From: an uncultured Prevotella sp.
Lineage (GTDB): Bacteria > Bacteroidota > Bacteroidia > Bacteroidales > Bacteroidaceae
Direction of reading: 5' to 3'
NCBI GenBank assembly: GCA_938028745.1
Contig: CALIZL010000013.1
Coordinates: 1-47,415 of the forward strand
Length of the DNA: 47,415 nucleotides
Each line of letters starts with the position of its first letter. Within the stretch, counting starts at the first letter, position 1. The translations under genes and the position numbers were made by a program. Under the pieces are notes generated by a model, which was given only the letters and a program-made list of their open reading frames with translations, was not told where the DNA came from and did no database searches. Positions 15,486 to 23,878 of the stretch are shown here, piece after piece.

Positions 15486-16919
15486 ATGAAAAGAACGAAC
15501 ATGCTATTGCTATGGCTGCTGTTGGTGTTGACAACAGCCGTGGCGCAACGGCGAGAAATCCACATTTTGTCTGTGAACGACATGCACGCCAAACTGGAAA
15601 ACATGCCCCGTTTGGCGGCCATCGCAGACAGTTTGAGGGCCATCGACCCGCAGCTGCTAGTGTTTGCAGCAGGCGACAACCGCACGGGTAGCCCCTATAA
15701 CGACCAGTTTAAGCCCACATCTTTCCCAATGGTGGCCTTTATGAACTTCATCGGTTTCGACGCTTCGGCCTACGGCAACCACGAGTTCGACTCACGTCCC
15801 GATGGTTTGGCAAAGGTTGTTGCCCTCAGTAACTTCCCTTATCTCTGCGCCAACCTAACCCCCGTACCCGAAAAGGGCATCAACCACATACCCTATAAGG
15901 TGTTCAACATCGATGGCATTAGCATCGGCGTGCTGGGCGTGGTGCAGCTGGGAACCCACGGATTGCCCGACACCCACCCCGACAACGTGCGCAGTTTCGA
16001 CTTTAAACCCGTTGAAGAAACCATCGCCAAACACGAATGGTTGACCAAAAAATGCGACGTAAACATACTGTTGTCGCACATTGGTTACGAAGACGACGTG
16101 CGCATGGCTGCCCGTTTTCCTTACTACGACCTTATCATTGGCGGACACTCGCACACGCAGCTGCAAGGTGGCGAGGTGCATAATGGCGTGCTCATCACCC
16201 AAAACGTGAACCGCTTAAAGAAGGCAACGCTCACCACACTCACCGTAGAAAACGGCAAAGTTGTGGCTAAGGAGGCAAAGAACATCGACGTGGAACATCA
16301 TTCCGCCAATAATGTTGTGGCCAACGAACTGCTGCGTTTCTTCAACGAGAACGAGGCTTTCAAACGCAAACTGGCCGTTACCGATGTGCCATTTGCCAAC
16401 AGAGAAGAGTTGGGTATCTTTATGTGCGATGCCGTTTGCAGCGAGGCCAAGGCCGACTTCGTTGTTTGGAACGAGGGCGGCATACGCTTAGACCATCTGC
16501 CGGCAGGCCCAATAACGGTGCAGCAGGTGCTTACGCTCGACCCCTTTGGCAATCGTTGTGTAGAGTTAAACCTTACGGGAAAGGAGCTTTACGACCTCAT
16601 GGCCGCTTGTTACGTTAACGATGAGAACCGTTTCCCCTACACCTCGTCCAACCTTTCGTGTACAGTAACCGTCGATAAGAATAAGCCGAACGTCATTAAG
16701 AGCATCGTCATGACCGACGGCAAGGGCAAACGATTGGACATGAAGAAAACCTATCGCGTGGCGATGAACAGCTACGTTACCTCCATCTGCGACTCCCCAC
16801 GCAAGGATAAAGGTCGCGATACCAACCTGCTTACGGCCGATATGATTATCTCTCACCTCGAAAAGGTGGGTAAGGTGAACTATGCGGGCAAGCAATGTCG
16901 CAAGGTATTGAACAAGTAA
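15486..16919 (+). CDS. Exported 5'-nucleotidase / metallophosphoesterase (UshA family)
   Basis: Hydrolyses nucleotides or related phosphoesters outside the cytoplasm using two metal ions. The 477-residue product has a signal peptide (MKRTNMLLLWLLLVLTTAVAQ) and a calcineurin-like domain with metal-binding motifs VNDMHA, AAGDNRTGSP, YGNHEFDSR, LLSHIGYEDD and GGHSHTQ. A 5'-nucleotidase C-terminal domain follows (about 290-470; VWNEGGIRL, DPFGNRCVELNLTGKEL, YRVAMNSYVTS). It is shorter than classical UshA (about 550) but both domains are present. It follows the small exported protein by 13 bp. Exact substrate is not readable from sequence. Confidence 0.87.
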   Translation: MKRTNMLLLWLLLVLTTAVAQRREIHILSVNDMHAKLENMPRLAAIADSLRAIDPQLLVFAAGDNRTGSPYNDQFKPTSFPMVAFMNFIGFDASAYGNHEFDSRPDGLAKVVALSNFPYLCANLTPVPEKGINHIPYKVFNIDGISIGVLGVVQLGTHGLPDTHPDNVRSFDFKPVEETIAKHEWLTKKCDVNILLSHIGYEDDVRMAARFPYYDLIIGGHSHTQLQGGEVHNGVLITQNVNRLKKATLTTLTVENGKVVAKEAKNIDVEHHSANNVVANELLRFFNENEAFKRKLAVTDVPFANREELGIFMCDAVCSEAKADFVVWNEGGIRLDHLPAGPITVQQVLTLDPFGNRCVELNLTGKELYDLMAACYVNDENRFPYTSSNLSCTVTVDKNKPNVIKSIVMTDGKGKRLDMKKTYRVAMNSYVTSICDSPRKDKGRDTNLLTADMIISHLEKVGKVNYAGKQCRKVLNK

Positions 16920-16971
16920 GCGGGGCATGCTCCCTTCGTTGGGCGGCCCTTGATGTGATAAAAAACAACCT

Positions 16972-17085
16972 GAAACAACTTGCACTAAGGTTCGTTCCAT
17001 GTGCCAGCAGTCGCAATGCTGTTGGCACAATGGGTGTGTTGGTCTTCCAAACGCCTAACGGCAAGCCTTAGTTGCAAGTTGTTTC
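16972..17085. repeat. Large structured inverted repeat after the nucleotidase gene
   Basis: GAAACAACTTGCACTAAGG (16972-16990) is complementary, with one bulged base, to 17066-17085. Between the arms lie a second hairpin (17000-17010 with 17019-17029, TGTGCCAGCAG against CTGTTGGCACA) and a third short one (17038-17052, GTTGG/CCAA). The whole 114 bp could fold as a multi-branched RNA. It carries no T-run, so it is not a normal terminator. It starts about 50 bases after the nucleotidase stop. Confidence 0.7.
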
Positions 17086-17277
17086 CTTGTTCCATCGCCA
17101 TGCCCGCGACAATAGTTTTCAATGCGTGTAGGCACAGAAAAGAGAATGCCATAGCATGAGGGGTGTGGAACGAGGCAGGCTACTCCATATTATCTATGCC
17201 GCTGAGGCCTTTGCAAATGGTTGAAAATTGGCGGCTGGTACATGTCTTTGGGTTAAGAAATCAACCATTTGTCTAAC

Positions 17278-17341
17278 TCTATCGTTTACATCGTGTGTAT
17301 GTCAAGAAGAAGAAAAGAGTGCTTGGAGCAGAACCAGAGAT
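17278..17341 (+). pseudogene. Duplicated 3' tail of a CPBP protease gene
   Basis: This stretch matches the end of the CPBP gene at 31423-32274 (shared CTATCGTTTACA, GTATGTCAAGAAGAAGAAAAG, TGCTTGGAGCAGAACC, ATGCTGTTTTGA), with a one-base deletion breaking the frame. Only the last roughly 20 codons are present. It forms the left edge of repeat copy B, just as the intact gene borders copy C. Confidence 0.7.
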
Positions 17342-18122
17342 GCTGTTTTGACGGCGATTTTTGGGCGACATGCAATGGAACAGGCGGTGAACGAAAGCGG
17401 TTTAACCCTAATCGGTCGGTAAAGACCTGCTTTTAGGCTGTTTCTAACAAGCAGTTCAGTGTTAAATAGCGTAATAAGATTTTACAAACTGCACTCTCCT
17501 TGGCACCCCATTCTAGCGAAAAAACAGGTCTAAAAGCATGCTTTTAGCCGCTGATTTCAGCTTTGGACGTTTCGTTTTTAGTCCAACTTTAAGAGTTTTG
17601 CGTGTGTTTTGCACCATTTTGCCTTTCTATTTTGGTTGCCAACTCGTATTTTTTAAACTCAAATTACCCGCTTTTTGCCCCTAAAATCCCACTTTTTGAT
17701 GGCTGTTTTGCCCTTTTGGAGCCATGTGTTTCATGGTTTTAAAAGGTTTTGTTTATACCATTTCAGTGGATGTTTATGCTTTTCGTTTTGCGTTTTGCAC
17801 TATTTAGCACTGCGTTTTGCACCATTTTACCTTGCGTTTAGCATCAAAACGCACTGCATTTAGCGGCAAAACGCATTGCATTTAGCAGCATATTGCACTG
17901 CATTTAGCACCAAAACGCCTCACATTTAGCCGAAAACAGCCCAACAAGTGGTACAAATGGCGGCTTTTAGAAATAAATATTCATTTTGCTGCATTCACAA
18001 GCTACCCCCTTTTGGCATCCAAACGAACCTTCGCGAGAATCGATTATTTGCGGCAAGGTGGGCGGTTGGTGGAGAAAAAGGCAGCCATAGTGTTAAAATT
18101 CTTGCTGAAAAGATGACATTTT
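17278..18122 (+). repeat. Long non-coding repeat, copy B (with CPBP-tail flank)
   Basis: Collinear with copy C (30652-31487, inverted) along its whole length. It holds the CPBP tail, a GGTTTAACCCTAATCGGTCG motif (17399), CAGGCTGTTTCTAAC-like sequence, CCATTCTAGCGAAAA (17507), repeated TTTTGCACC/TTTAGCACC units (about 17780-17930), CTTCGCGAGAATCGATT (18029), and the end CTGAAAAGATGACATT. Copy A shares only the part from about TTAAAT onward. No frame is conserved among copies. Confidence 0.8.
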
Positions 18123-18182
18123 TTGCTTAGCAAGCGTTAGGCTTAGTAAGCTGGTTGGGATTGTTTATCTTATGTTGTACGA

Positions 18183-18420
18183 CATATCGGACAAGTCGGA
18201 CTGGTCGGACTGGTCTGACAAGTTAACAAAACTGATGGGCTTCAGCCATTTTTTCACCCTTTCACCCTTTCACCTTTAAAAGGGCGTTAGCCATTTTTTC
18301 ACCCTTTCACCCTTTCACCTTTAAAAGGGCGTCAGACATTTTTTCACCCTTTCACCTTTTCACCTTTAAAAGGCGTTAGCCATCTTTTCACCTTTTCACT
18401 CTTTCACCCTTTCACCTTTA
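18183..18420. repeat. Microrepeats before trigger factor
   Basis: 9-base units of the type TCGGACAAG/TCGGACTGG (18187-18222) are followed by three blocks of TTTCACCCTTTCACC separated by AAAAGGGCGTTAGCCA (18240-18420). The same units in other orders appear at 44250-44405. Confidence 0.75.
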
Positions 18421-18508
18421 CCGCTCCCCACTCCGCACTTTTACAACAATCCAAGCGCACAAAAATCATTTTTCACCATATATATTAGGTAATTACGGCA
18501 ATAATAAG

Positions 18509-18516
18509 TAATTTTG
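18509..18516 (+). promoter_or_regulatory. Trigger factor promoter (-7 element)
   Basis: TAATTTTG fits TAnnTTTG; the -33 element is not clear. A start near 18523 would give a leader of about 180 bases containing the branched structure at 18574-18622. Confidence 0.5.
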
Positions 18517-18573
18517 CACTTCATTGTAAGCCTGTGGACATAACTTTCGCAAGGGCGCAAGCGCAAAAAGAAT

Positions 18574-18622
18574 GGGGGCTTTGGCCGCCAAACACTAGCG
18601 AAAAGCGCGTGCGCTAGCCCCC
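18574..18622 (+). ncRNA. Predicted three-way-junction leader of tig
   Basis: Within the predicted tig leader, GGGGG (18574-18578) pairs with CCCCC (18618-18622) and encloses two hairpins: TTTGG-CCG-CCAAA (18580-18592) and CTAGCG...CGCTAG (18595-18617). This makes a compact three-helix junction about 80 bases before the tig start. It may be a cis-acting RNA element. No known riboswitch class is recognised, and a chance fold cannot be excluded. Confidence 0.4.
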
Positions 18623-18700
18623 AGCAACCCAGCGGTTTCTAACAAGTTGGGCTTACTAAACTTGAACGTTAAGATAACAAATACAATAAATATATAGAAG

Positions 18701-20062
18701 ATGAAGATTTCATTTGAAAACGCCGACAAGGTGAATGGCCTGCTTACCATCACTGTTGAAGAGGCCGATTACAACGAAAAAGTAGAGAAAACACTCAAAG
18801 ACTATCGCAAAAAAGCCAATATCCCTGGTTTCCGTCCCGGACAAGCTCCGCTTTCGCTGATAAAGAAACAGATTGGCGAACAAGTAAAGATGGAAGAGAT
18901 ACAGAAACTTGTGGGCAACACCATTTTTGATTATCTTAAAGAGAATAACATACAATTCTTGGGCGAACCCATGCCTTCTGCTAAGCAAGAAGAGCAGGAT
19001 TTGTCGAAACCCGCTCCCTACACCTTCGTCTTCGACATTGCCGTGGCTCCTGCAATTGAACTTGAACTGACGGACAAAGACAAGCTAGACTACTACGAAA
19101 TAACCGTAGACGACAAGCTGGTAGACGAGCAAGTGGACATGTTTGCATCGCGTGCCGGCAAGTACGAGCAGGTGGAAGAGTACCAAGCTAAGGACATGCT
19201 GAAGGGCGACATGAAGGAATTGAACGCCGACGGCAGCGAGAAAGAGGGTGGCATCGTGAAAGAAGGTGCGGTGCTGATGCCCGAATACATAAAGGTTGAA
19301 GACCAAAAGAAACTATTCGACGGCGTGAAACGCGGTCAGGTGGTGACATTCAACCCCAAGAAGGCCTACCCTGAGAGCGAAATTGAGGTTTCGTCGATGT
19401 TGGGTATCAGCAAAGAACAGGCTGCCAACGTTGACTCTGACTTTGCTTTCCACGTGTTGGAGATTACCCGTTACGTCAAAGCAGCCGTAAACCAAGAGCT
19501 TTTCGATGCCATTTACGGCGAAGGCGCAGTGAAAGACGAGGCCGACTTCCGTTCGAAAATCGCCGAGGGGATTGCCAACCAGTTGGTTAGCAACAGCGAT
19601 TTCAAACTGTTGCAAGACCTTCGCGCCTATTGCGAGAAGAAGGTAGGCAAGCTTACATTCCCCGAAGAGATGCTCAAACGCATCATGCTGAAAAACGTGA
19701 AAGACGAAAAAGAGGTTGACGAGAAGTTTGAGGCTAGCATCGAAGAACTGAAATGGCACCTTATTAAGGAGCACTTGGTGAAGGCCAACGAAATAAAGGT
19801 GAGCGACGACGACGTGCTTGATGCAGCTCGTTTGCAAGCACGCATTCAGTTTGCACAATATGGCATGAGCAACTTGCCCGACGAAACGGTGGACAACTAT
19901 GCTCGCGAGATGCTCAAAAACCGCGAAACACTGGATGGATTTGTCGACCGCGCCGTTGAAAACAAGCTGGTTGAGGCAATGAAAAAGGTGGTGAAACTGA
20001 AAAACAAGAAGGTTTCGCTCGACGATTTCAACAAGATGATGGAAGAAGGCGCAAAGAAATAA
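18701..20062 (+). CDS. tig: Trigger factor (ribosome-associated chaperone)
   Basis: Binds ribosomes near the peptide exit and helps nascent chains fold. The 453-residue product begins with the ribosome-binding domain holding the signature NIPGFRPGQAPLSLIKK (about 40-57). The middle PPIase region is divergent, as in other Bacteroidetes trigger factors. A long helical C-terminal chaperone domain follows (about 255-430). Length and layout fit the Bacteroidetes family. The ATG at 18701 lies directly before the conserved MKISFENADKVNGLLTI start. It is a single-gene unit, with a promoter near 18509 and a terminator at 20128-20170. Confidence 0.94.
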   Translation: MKISFENADKVNGLLTITVEEADYNEKVEKTLKDYRKKANIPGFRPGQAPLSLIKKQIGEQVKMEEIQKLVGNTIFDYLKENNIQFLGEPMPSAKQEEQDLSKPAPYTFVFDIAVAPAIELELTDKDKLDYYEITVDDKLVDEQVDMFASRAGKYEQVEEYQAKDMLKGDMKELNADGSEKEGGIVKEGAVLMPEYIKVEDQKKLFDGVKRGQVVTFNPKKAYPESEIEVSSMLGISKEQAANVDSDFAFHVLEITRYVKAAVNQELFDAIYGEGAVKDEADFRSKIAEGIANQLVSNSDFKLLQDLRAYCEKKVGKLTFPEEMLKRIMLKNVKDEKEVDEKFEASIEELKWHLIKEHLVKANEIKVSDDDVLDAARLQARIQFAQYGMSNLPDETVDNYAREMLKNRETLDGFVDRAVENKLVEAMKKVVKLKNKKVSLDDFNKMMEEGAKK

Positions 20063-20127
20063 GCGCACCACACATGTGCAGCGCAAGCTTTTTTTGCCTG
20101 TTTGCAGCTGCCAACATGATATTATAG

Positions 20128-20170
20128 ACGGGTTTGCAAGGTTAAATGCCTTGTAAGCCCGTTTGTTTTT
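20128..20170 (+). terminator. Rho-independent terminator of tig
   Basis: ACGGGTTTGCAAGG (20128-20141) pairs with CCTTGTAAGCCCGT (20149-20162) around a 7-base loop, followed by TTGTTTTT. Confidence 0.85.
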
Positions 20171-20424
20171 AGGCGTATTCTAAAAACTCCACGCAGATGT
20201 TCTTTCTCGCTTTCGGGTTGCCCTCCTCTGCCCTTTGCCCTTACCCGTCATCTTTGTATCTCACGCTTTCAGTGGCATCGTCTCACTTACTCCGCCAAGA
20301 AGTAAGCCAGCATGCACTGACAACGTAGGAAAAAGCACATAGGAGATGATTGTTTCTAGCCTGTACTGATTGAAAAATACCTACAAATGGTGATGCTTGT
20401 GTTAGCACGTTTTAACACTCTGGC

Positions 20425-20457
20425 TTGTCCTATATCCTCATTATCTTAGTACTTTTG
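20425..20457 (+). promoter_or_regulatory. Promoter of the BACON/subtilase operon
   Basis: TACTTTTG (20450-20457) matches the -7 element. TTG at 20425-20427 is a possible -33 element, though the 22-base spacer is long. The leader would be about 135 bases, A/T-rich and without an obvious hairpin. Confidence 0.55.
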
Positions 20458-20599
20458 CAGCGTAAAATTAAGCGTTTTTAAGTTTGTTGCCACAGCTTGA
20501 AATATTTATTCACATTAACAATACAAAAGTTTCCGCATTCTTTTCAGAATAGAAATTCTAACTATAAATATTATTTTACCCAGCAAAACCTTGAAGAGT

Positions 20600-22219
20600 A
20601 TGGATTTAAAGAAAACATTTTACTCATTAATTTTAGGCGCATTTGTTCTTTGCTTGTTCTCGTGTGCAAAGGAAGATGAATTTGAATTGCCTACATTGGT
20701 TCTTTCGGAGAACAGTGTTAACTTTGAAAGAGGCGTTGGCGAAAGGAACATCAGCGTTACAACCAACCAAAGTAATTGGGTTGCATCTTCTCCACAAGAA
20801 GGCGAGTGGCTGTCGTTGGTACAAGATGGCAACGTTTTGAAAGTGAAAGTTGCCGAAAACAAGATGGGTGCCGAACGCACCAGCTATGTTTTGGTGAACG
20901 CCAATGGAGCTACGGGAAAGGTGGAAGTGAGGCAAAGTGCAGCCGACGTAACGCTAGACGTTGTGCCAACGGCCATTTATCTGCCCCAGATGGGTGGCGA
21001 AAAAACTGTTGACGTAACCACAAACACTTCTGTTTATGACGTTACGCCCAGCGAAGAGGTTAGCTGGCTCAAAATAATGAAGTCGGACGAAGAGATAAAG
21101 TTGGTGGCCGAACGCAACGACACTTACCTAAATCGACAAGTTAAACTGTATGCAAAGAGCGGCAATGTAACCCGTGAGATAGTTGTTTTGCAGTCGGGCA
21201 TACAGCGTTACATCCTCCCCATCAACCCCGGTGCTCCCCAAAGCGTGCACAAGATTATGGAGTACGAGCTGGGTCGTGGCAGCTATTTGCGCGAATATCA
21301 ATCGGCCATGCCGGCCTATGGACTTGAAGAGACCTACACCTTTATTACTCCTTCACCCGTATTTACATTGATACAATATTGCAGTCCCGATGGTGTTACA
21401 CCTTCGCAAATCATCTCCATTGGCGATGGTTCTAGGGCAATTGCAGCAGTTAAGGACAAGGCATTCGAGAAATTCCTTGCCGATAACGGCTATGTACGCA
21501 GCAATTCGGCATCCGACAGAGAGTATGTGAACGAAAAAGACTTGCTATCGCTGAAGGTTTATGTATCTGAAAAAGCAAATAACGAGGGCGTTAACCTTAC
21601 GTTCAAGCCCATAGTTAAACAAGTTGGAGAGTATAAGACGTTCGACAAGGTGCCTTATTATCCCCTCGAACTGCTGCAAAAAGACGGAGTGAAGGTGGCC
21701 CAAGTGGAGCAATACGAAACGAACGCAGGCAGCAAGGAAGAGGAACGCACCATGAACGAACACAAGCAAACCGAGGTTTCGCAACTTCAATACACGCTGA
21801 AAGGCACGCCAGGTGCAAAGGATGCTTACGGCCGTATACACATTTTCTATACAACCGACAAGGACGGAAAGGCTCCCGACAAGCTCGGAAGTGTGCAAAT
21901 TGGCGCGCTACTCTTCAAAGACGTTAGCCTTGGGCTTTGGAAATACGGCAACAAATGGCTCGTTACAAACGAATTGCAGAAGAAACTAGGCGAAGAAGGT
22001 TTCTCATTTGTTCGCACGGCTGGCACCACTCACTTCTTTGCACGGGAAAGCGACCACCTGCTTATTGCCGTTACACGCGTTGCTGACAACAACACGCCCG
22101 TACTGGCATTGCTCTACAACTACGACCCATCCATAACGGGTGCAGGCAGCAAAGCCTTGAAGGCACAAGAGCGAGTGATGCAAAACATGCTGAAAGCAAA
22201 GGCTGCATTGAAGTTATAA
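20600..22219 (+). CDS. BACON-domain lipoprotein A
   Basis: A 539-residue lipoprotein. The signal is MDLKKTFYSLILGAFVLCLFSCAKED with lipobox LFSC; the ATG at 20600 is preferred over 20591 because only two residues are lost. Two BACON domains follow (about 35-115, VLSENSVNFERGVGERNISVTTNQSNWVAS..., and 116-200, PTAIYLPQMGGEKTVDVTTN...VSWL), each ending in a VRQS/LQSG strand. BACON domains are Ig-like modules of Bacteroidetes surface proteins. The remaining 330 residues (from ILPINPGAPQSVHKIMEYELGRG) form a domain shared with the next gene but not recognised otherwise. It is first gene of an operon with a subtilase, a PorV-like barrel and an exported protein. Confidence 0.8.
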   Translation: MDLKKTFYSLILGAFVLCLFSCAKEDEFELPTLVLSENSVNFERGVGERNISVTTNQSNWVASSPQEGEWLSLVQDGNVLKVKVAENKMGAERTSYVLVNANGATGKVEVRQSAADVTLDVVPTAIYLPQMGGEKTVDVTTNTSVYDVTPSEEVSWLKIMKSDEEIKLVAERNDTYLNRQVKLYAKSGNVTREIVVLQSGIQRYILPINPGAPQSVHKIMEYELGRGSYLREYQSAMPAYGLEETYTFITPSPVFTLIQYCSPDGVTPSQIISIGDGSRAIAAVKDKAFEKFLADNGYVRSNSASDREYVNEKDLLSLKVYVSEKANNEGVNLTFKPIVKQVGEYKTFDKVPYYPLELLQKDGVKVAQVEQYETNAGSKEEERTMNEHKQTEVSQLQYTLKGTPGAKDAYGRIHIFYTTDKDGKAPDKLGSVQIGALLFKDVSLGLWKYGNKWLVTNELQKKLGEEGFSFVRTAGTTHFFARESDHLLIAVTRVADNNTPVLALLYNYDPSITGAGSKALKAQERVMQNMLKAKAALKL

Positions 22220-22256
22220 TATCAAGCGGTTGTACCTTATTTAAATAGTATTCCAC

Positions 22257-23861
22257 ATGCGTATAGTAAATTTATATAAGCTGTTGCAGCTCTCTGCCAT
22301 GTGCCTAATGGTGGCAATGGCGGTGGGATGTACCAAGAGCGACGACTTTGAACAGCCGCAACTGAGCGTTTCGGACAAGGATTTAAAGTTCGCTAACCAA
22401 GTGGGCGAAGCAACCATCACCGTTACTACCAACTGCAAAGAGTGGGTTGCAACCACCCCTAAGCAGTGGGTTCACCTTACACAAAGCGGAAACGAGATTG
22501 TTGTAAAGGTAGATGCCAACACAACTGGCACGGAAAGAAGTAGCTATGTGCTGGTAGACGGCGGCCTGGCGGTTGAAAAAATAATGGTAAAGCAAAGCGC
22601 GGCCGACATTTCGCTGAACATTGCCAACGGCGAACTGGTGTTGCCGCAGGCTGGCGGAAACACTACCGTAGACGTAAACATCGAGAGTGGCCTGTATGAT
22701 TTGCAACAAAGCGAACAGCCCGAATGGTTGCAAATCGTAAGGAAGAAACACGCCTTGAAGTTTATTTCCAAACCCAACTACGATGCAACAGAACGAACGG
22801 TAAAGCTTACCATAAGCTATGCCGGCAAGAACAACGAAGTGGTTGTAAGGCAACCTGGCGTGTCTACTTTCGTTTTGGCATGCAATCCGGGCAACCCTTT
22901 CAGCCTTCATAAGATGATGGACTTTGAATATCGCCGCGGAGGTATATTGAAAGAGTATGGCGCACCCGACGAAGCCAACGGCATTTACGAGGAAAGCTAC
23001 TTCTTCAAAACCACTTCTCCGCTGTTTAAGGATGTGGTGTATGTGCACGATACGAAGCATTTCGTACCGACACGTATCTATACGCGTTCGCTTGAACAGG
23101 CTGGTGTAGACGCCGTTAAGTCGCAGGCGTTCCAAGATTTCGTAACGGCTAACGGCTATGTTAGGGACGAAAAAGACCCCAACCACTACATTAACGTGAA
23201 GGAACGGATGACGATGGACGTGGACATCTTGGAGAGCAACCATAGCGTTGTGTTGTTCTTTTACCAAATACATTCGCAAGATCGCGACTACGAAACCTTC
23301 AAAACGCTCGACCTTGGTCCGCTTGCGCTGTTGAACAAGGCCGACAAGAAGGTGAGCGACGTGGAGGATTACGAGGCGAACCTGCACAGCGAAGAGATTA
23401 CAAGGAAGGTTTCGAAGAACAGGGACGTAGAGGCCATTGCCTATAAAACCAACGACCCGTTGTTGGTTGCCCGCACTTACTTCTTCTTCACGCGCGGCGG
23501 AGACAATCCCGCCCCACAAGACATGGTGGGAAGTGTAGAACAATACAGCCTAAGTTTCAGTCAACCCAACCTGGGTGTTTGGCAATACGGCAGAGAATGG
23601 TTCGTTACGCGCGAGTTTGACAAGCTGCTCACGTCGAACAACTTCGAGTTTGTGGGCTACAACGGCAAGCATCATGTATATGCTCGTCGCTCAGATTATC
23701 TTACATTGGCCATCTCGGGCGGTAAGTTTTCCGATGTAAACGGCGGACAGCCAGTAATGCAAATCGGCGTGCTTTATAAGAAAAACGTCTTCGCAGGCAG
23801 TAAGCAAGCCCGAATGGCGAAGATAGAAGGCATGCTTAAAACGCTTAATCCAAGTAAATAA
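22257..23861 (+). CDS. BACON-domain lipoprotein B (paralogue of A)
   Basis: A 534-residue lipoprotein (MRIVNLYKLLQLSAMCLMVAMAVGC, lipobox AVGC), with the same plan as the gene 37 bp upstream. It has two BACON domains (about 34-110 with LSVSDKDLKFANQVGEATITVTTNCKEWVATT, and 111-200), then the shared C-terminal region (NPGNPFSLHKMMDFEYRRGGILKEY..., FQDFVTANGYVRDEKD, LGVWQYGREWFVT). Corresponding blocks in A are NPGAPQSVHKIMEYELGRGSYLREY, FEKFLADNGYVRS and LGLWKYGNKWLVT. The pair arose by tandem duplication and then diverged strongly. It is followed after 17 bp by the protease gene, so a role as a substrate, inhibitor or anchor of the protease is possible but unproven. Confidence 0.8.
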   Translation: MRIVNLYKLLQLSAMCLMVAMAVGCTKSDDFEQPQLSVSDKDLKFANQVGEATITVTTNCKEWVATTPKQWVHLTQSGNEIVVKVDANTTGTERSSYVLVDGGLAVEKIMVKQSAADISLNIANGELVLPQAGGNTTVDVNIESGLYDLQQSEQPEWLQIVRKKHALKFISKPNYDATERTVKLTISYAGKNNEVVVRQPGVSTFVLACNPGNPFSLHKMMDFEYRRGGILKEYGAPDEANGIYEESYFFKTTSPLFKDVVYVHDTKHFVPTRIYTRSLEQAGVDAVKSQAFQDFVTANGYVRDEKDPNHYINVKERMTMDVDILESNHSVVLFFYQIHSQDRDYETFKTLDLGPLALLNKADKKVSDVEDYEANLHSEEITRKVSKNRDVEAIAYKTNDPLLVARTYFFFTRGGDNPAPQDMVGSVEQYSLSFSQPNLGVWQYGREWFVTREFDKLLTSNNFEFVGYNGKHHVYARRSDYLTLAISGGKFSDVNGGQPVMQIGVLYKKNVFAGSKQARMAKIEGMLKTLNPSK

Positions 23862-23878
23862 TACGAAAAGGAATAGTT

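Noticed and set aside
17675..17863. ORF inside repeat copy B with a partial match in copy C
   Set aside because: The frame is not kept in copy A and the similarity in copy C follows from the DNA repeat, with frame breaks; not considered coding.
22383..23543. 386-residue minus-strand ORF opposite a BACON gene
   Set aside because: It is antisense to a gene with lipobox and BACON domains; composition is that of a shadow frame, and similar long shadows lie opposite the subtilase and GH20 genes.
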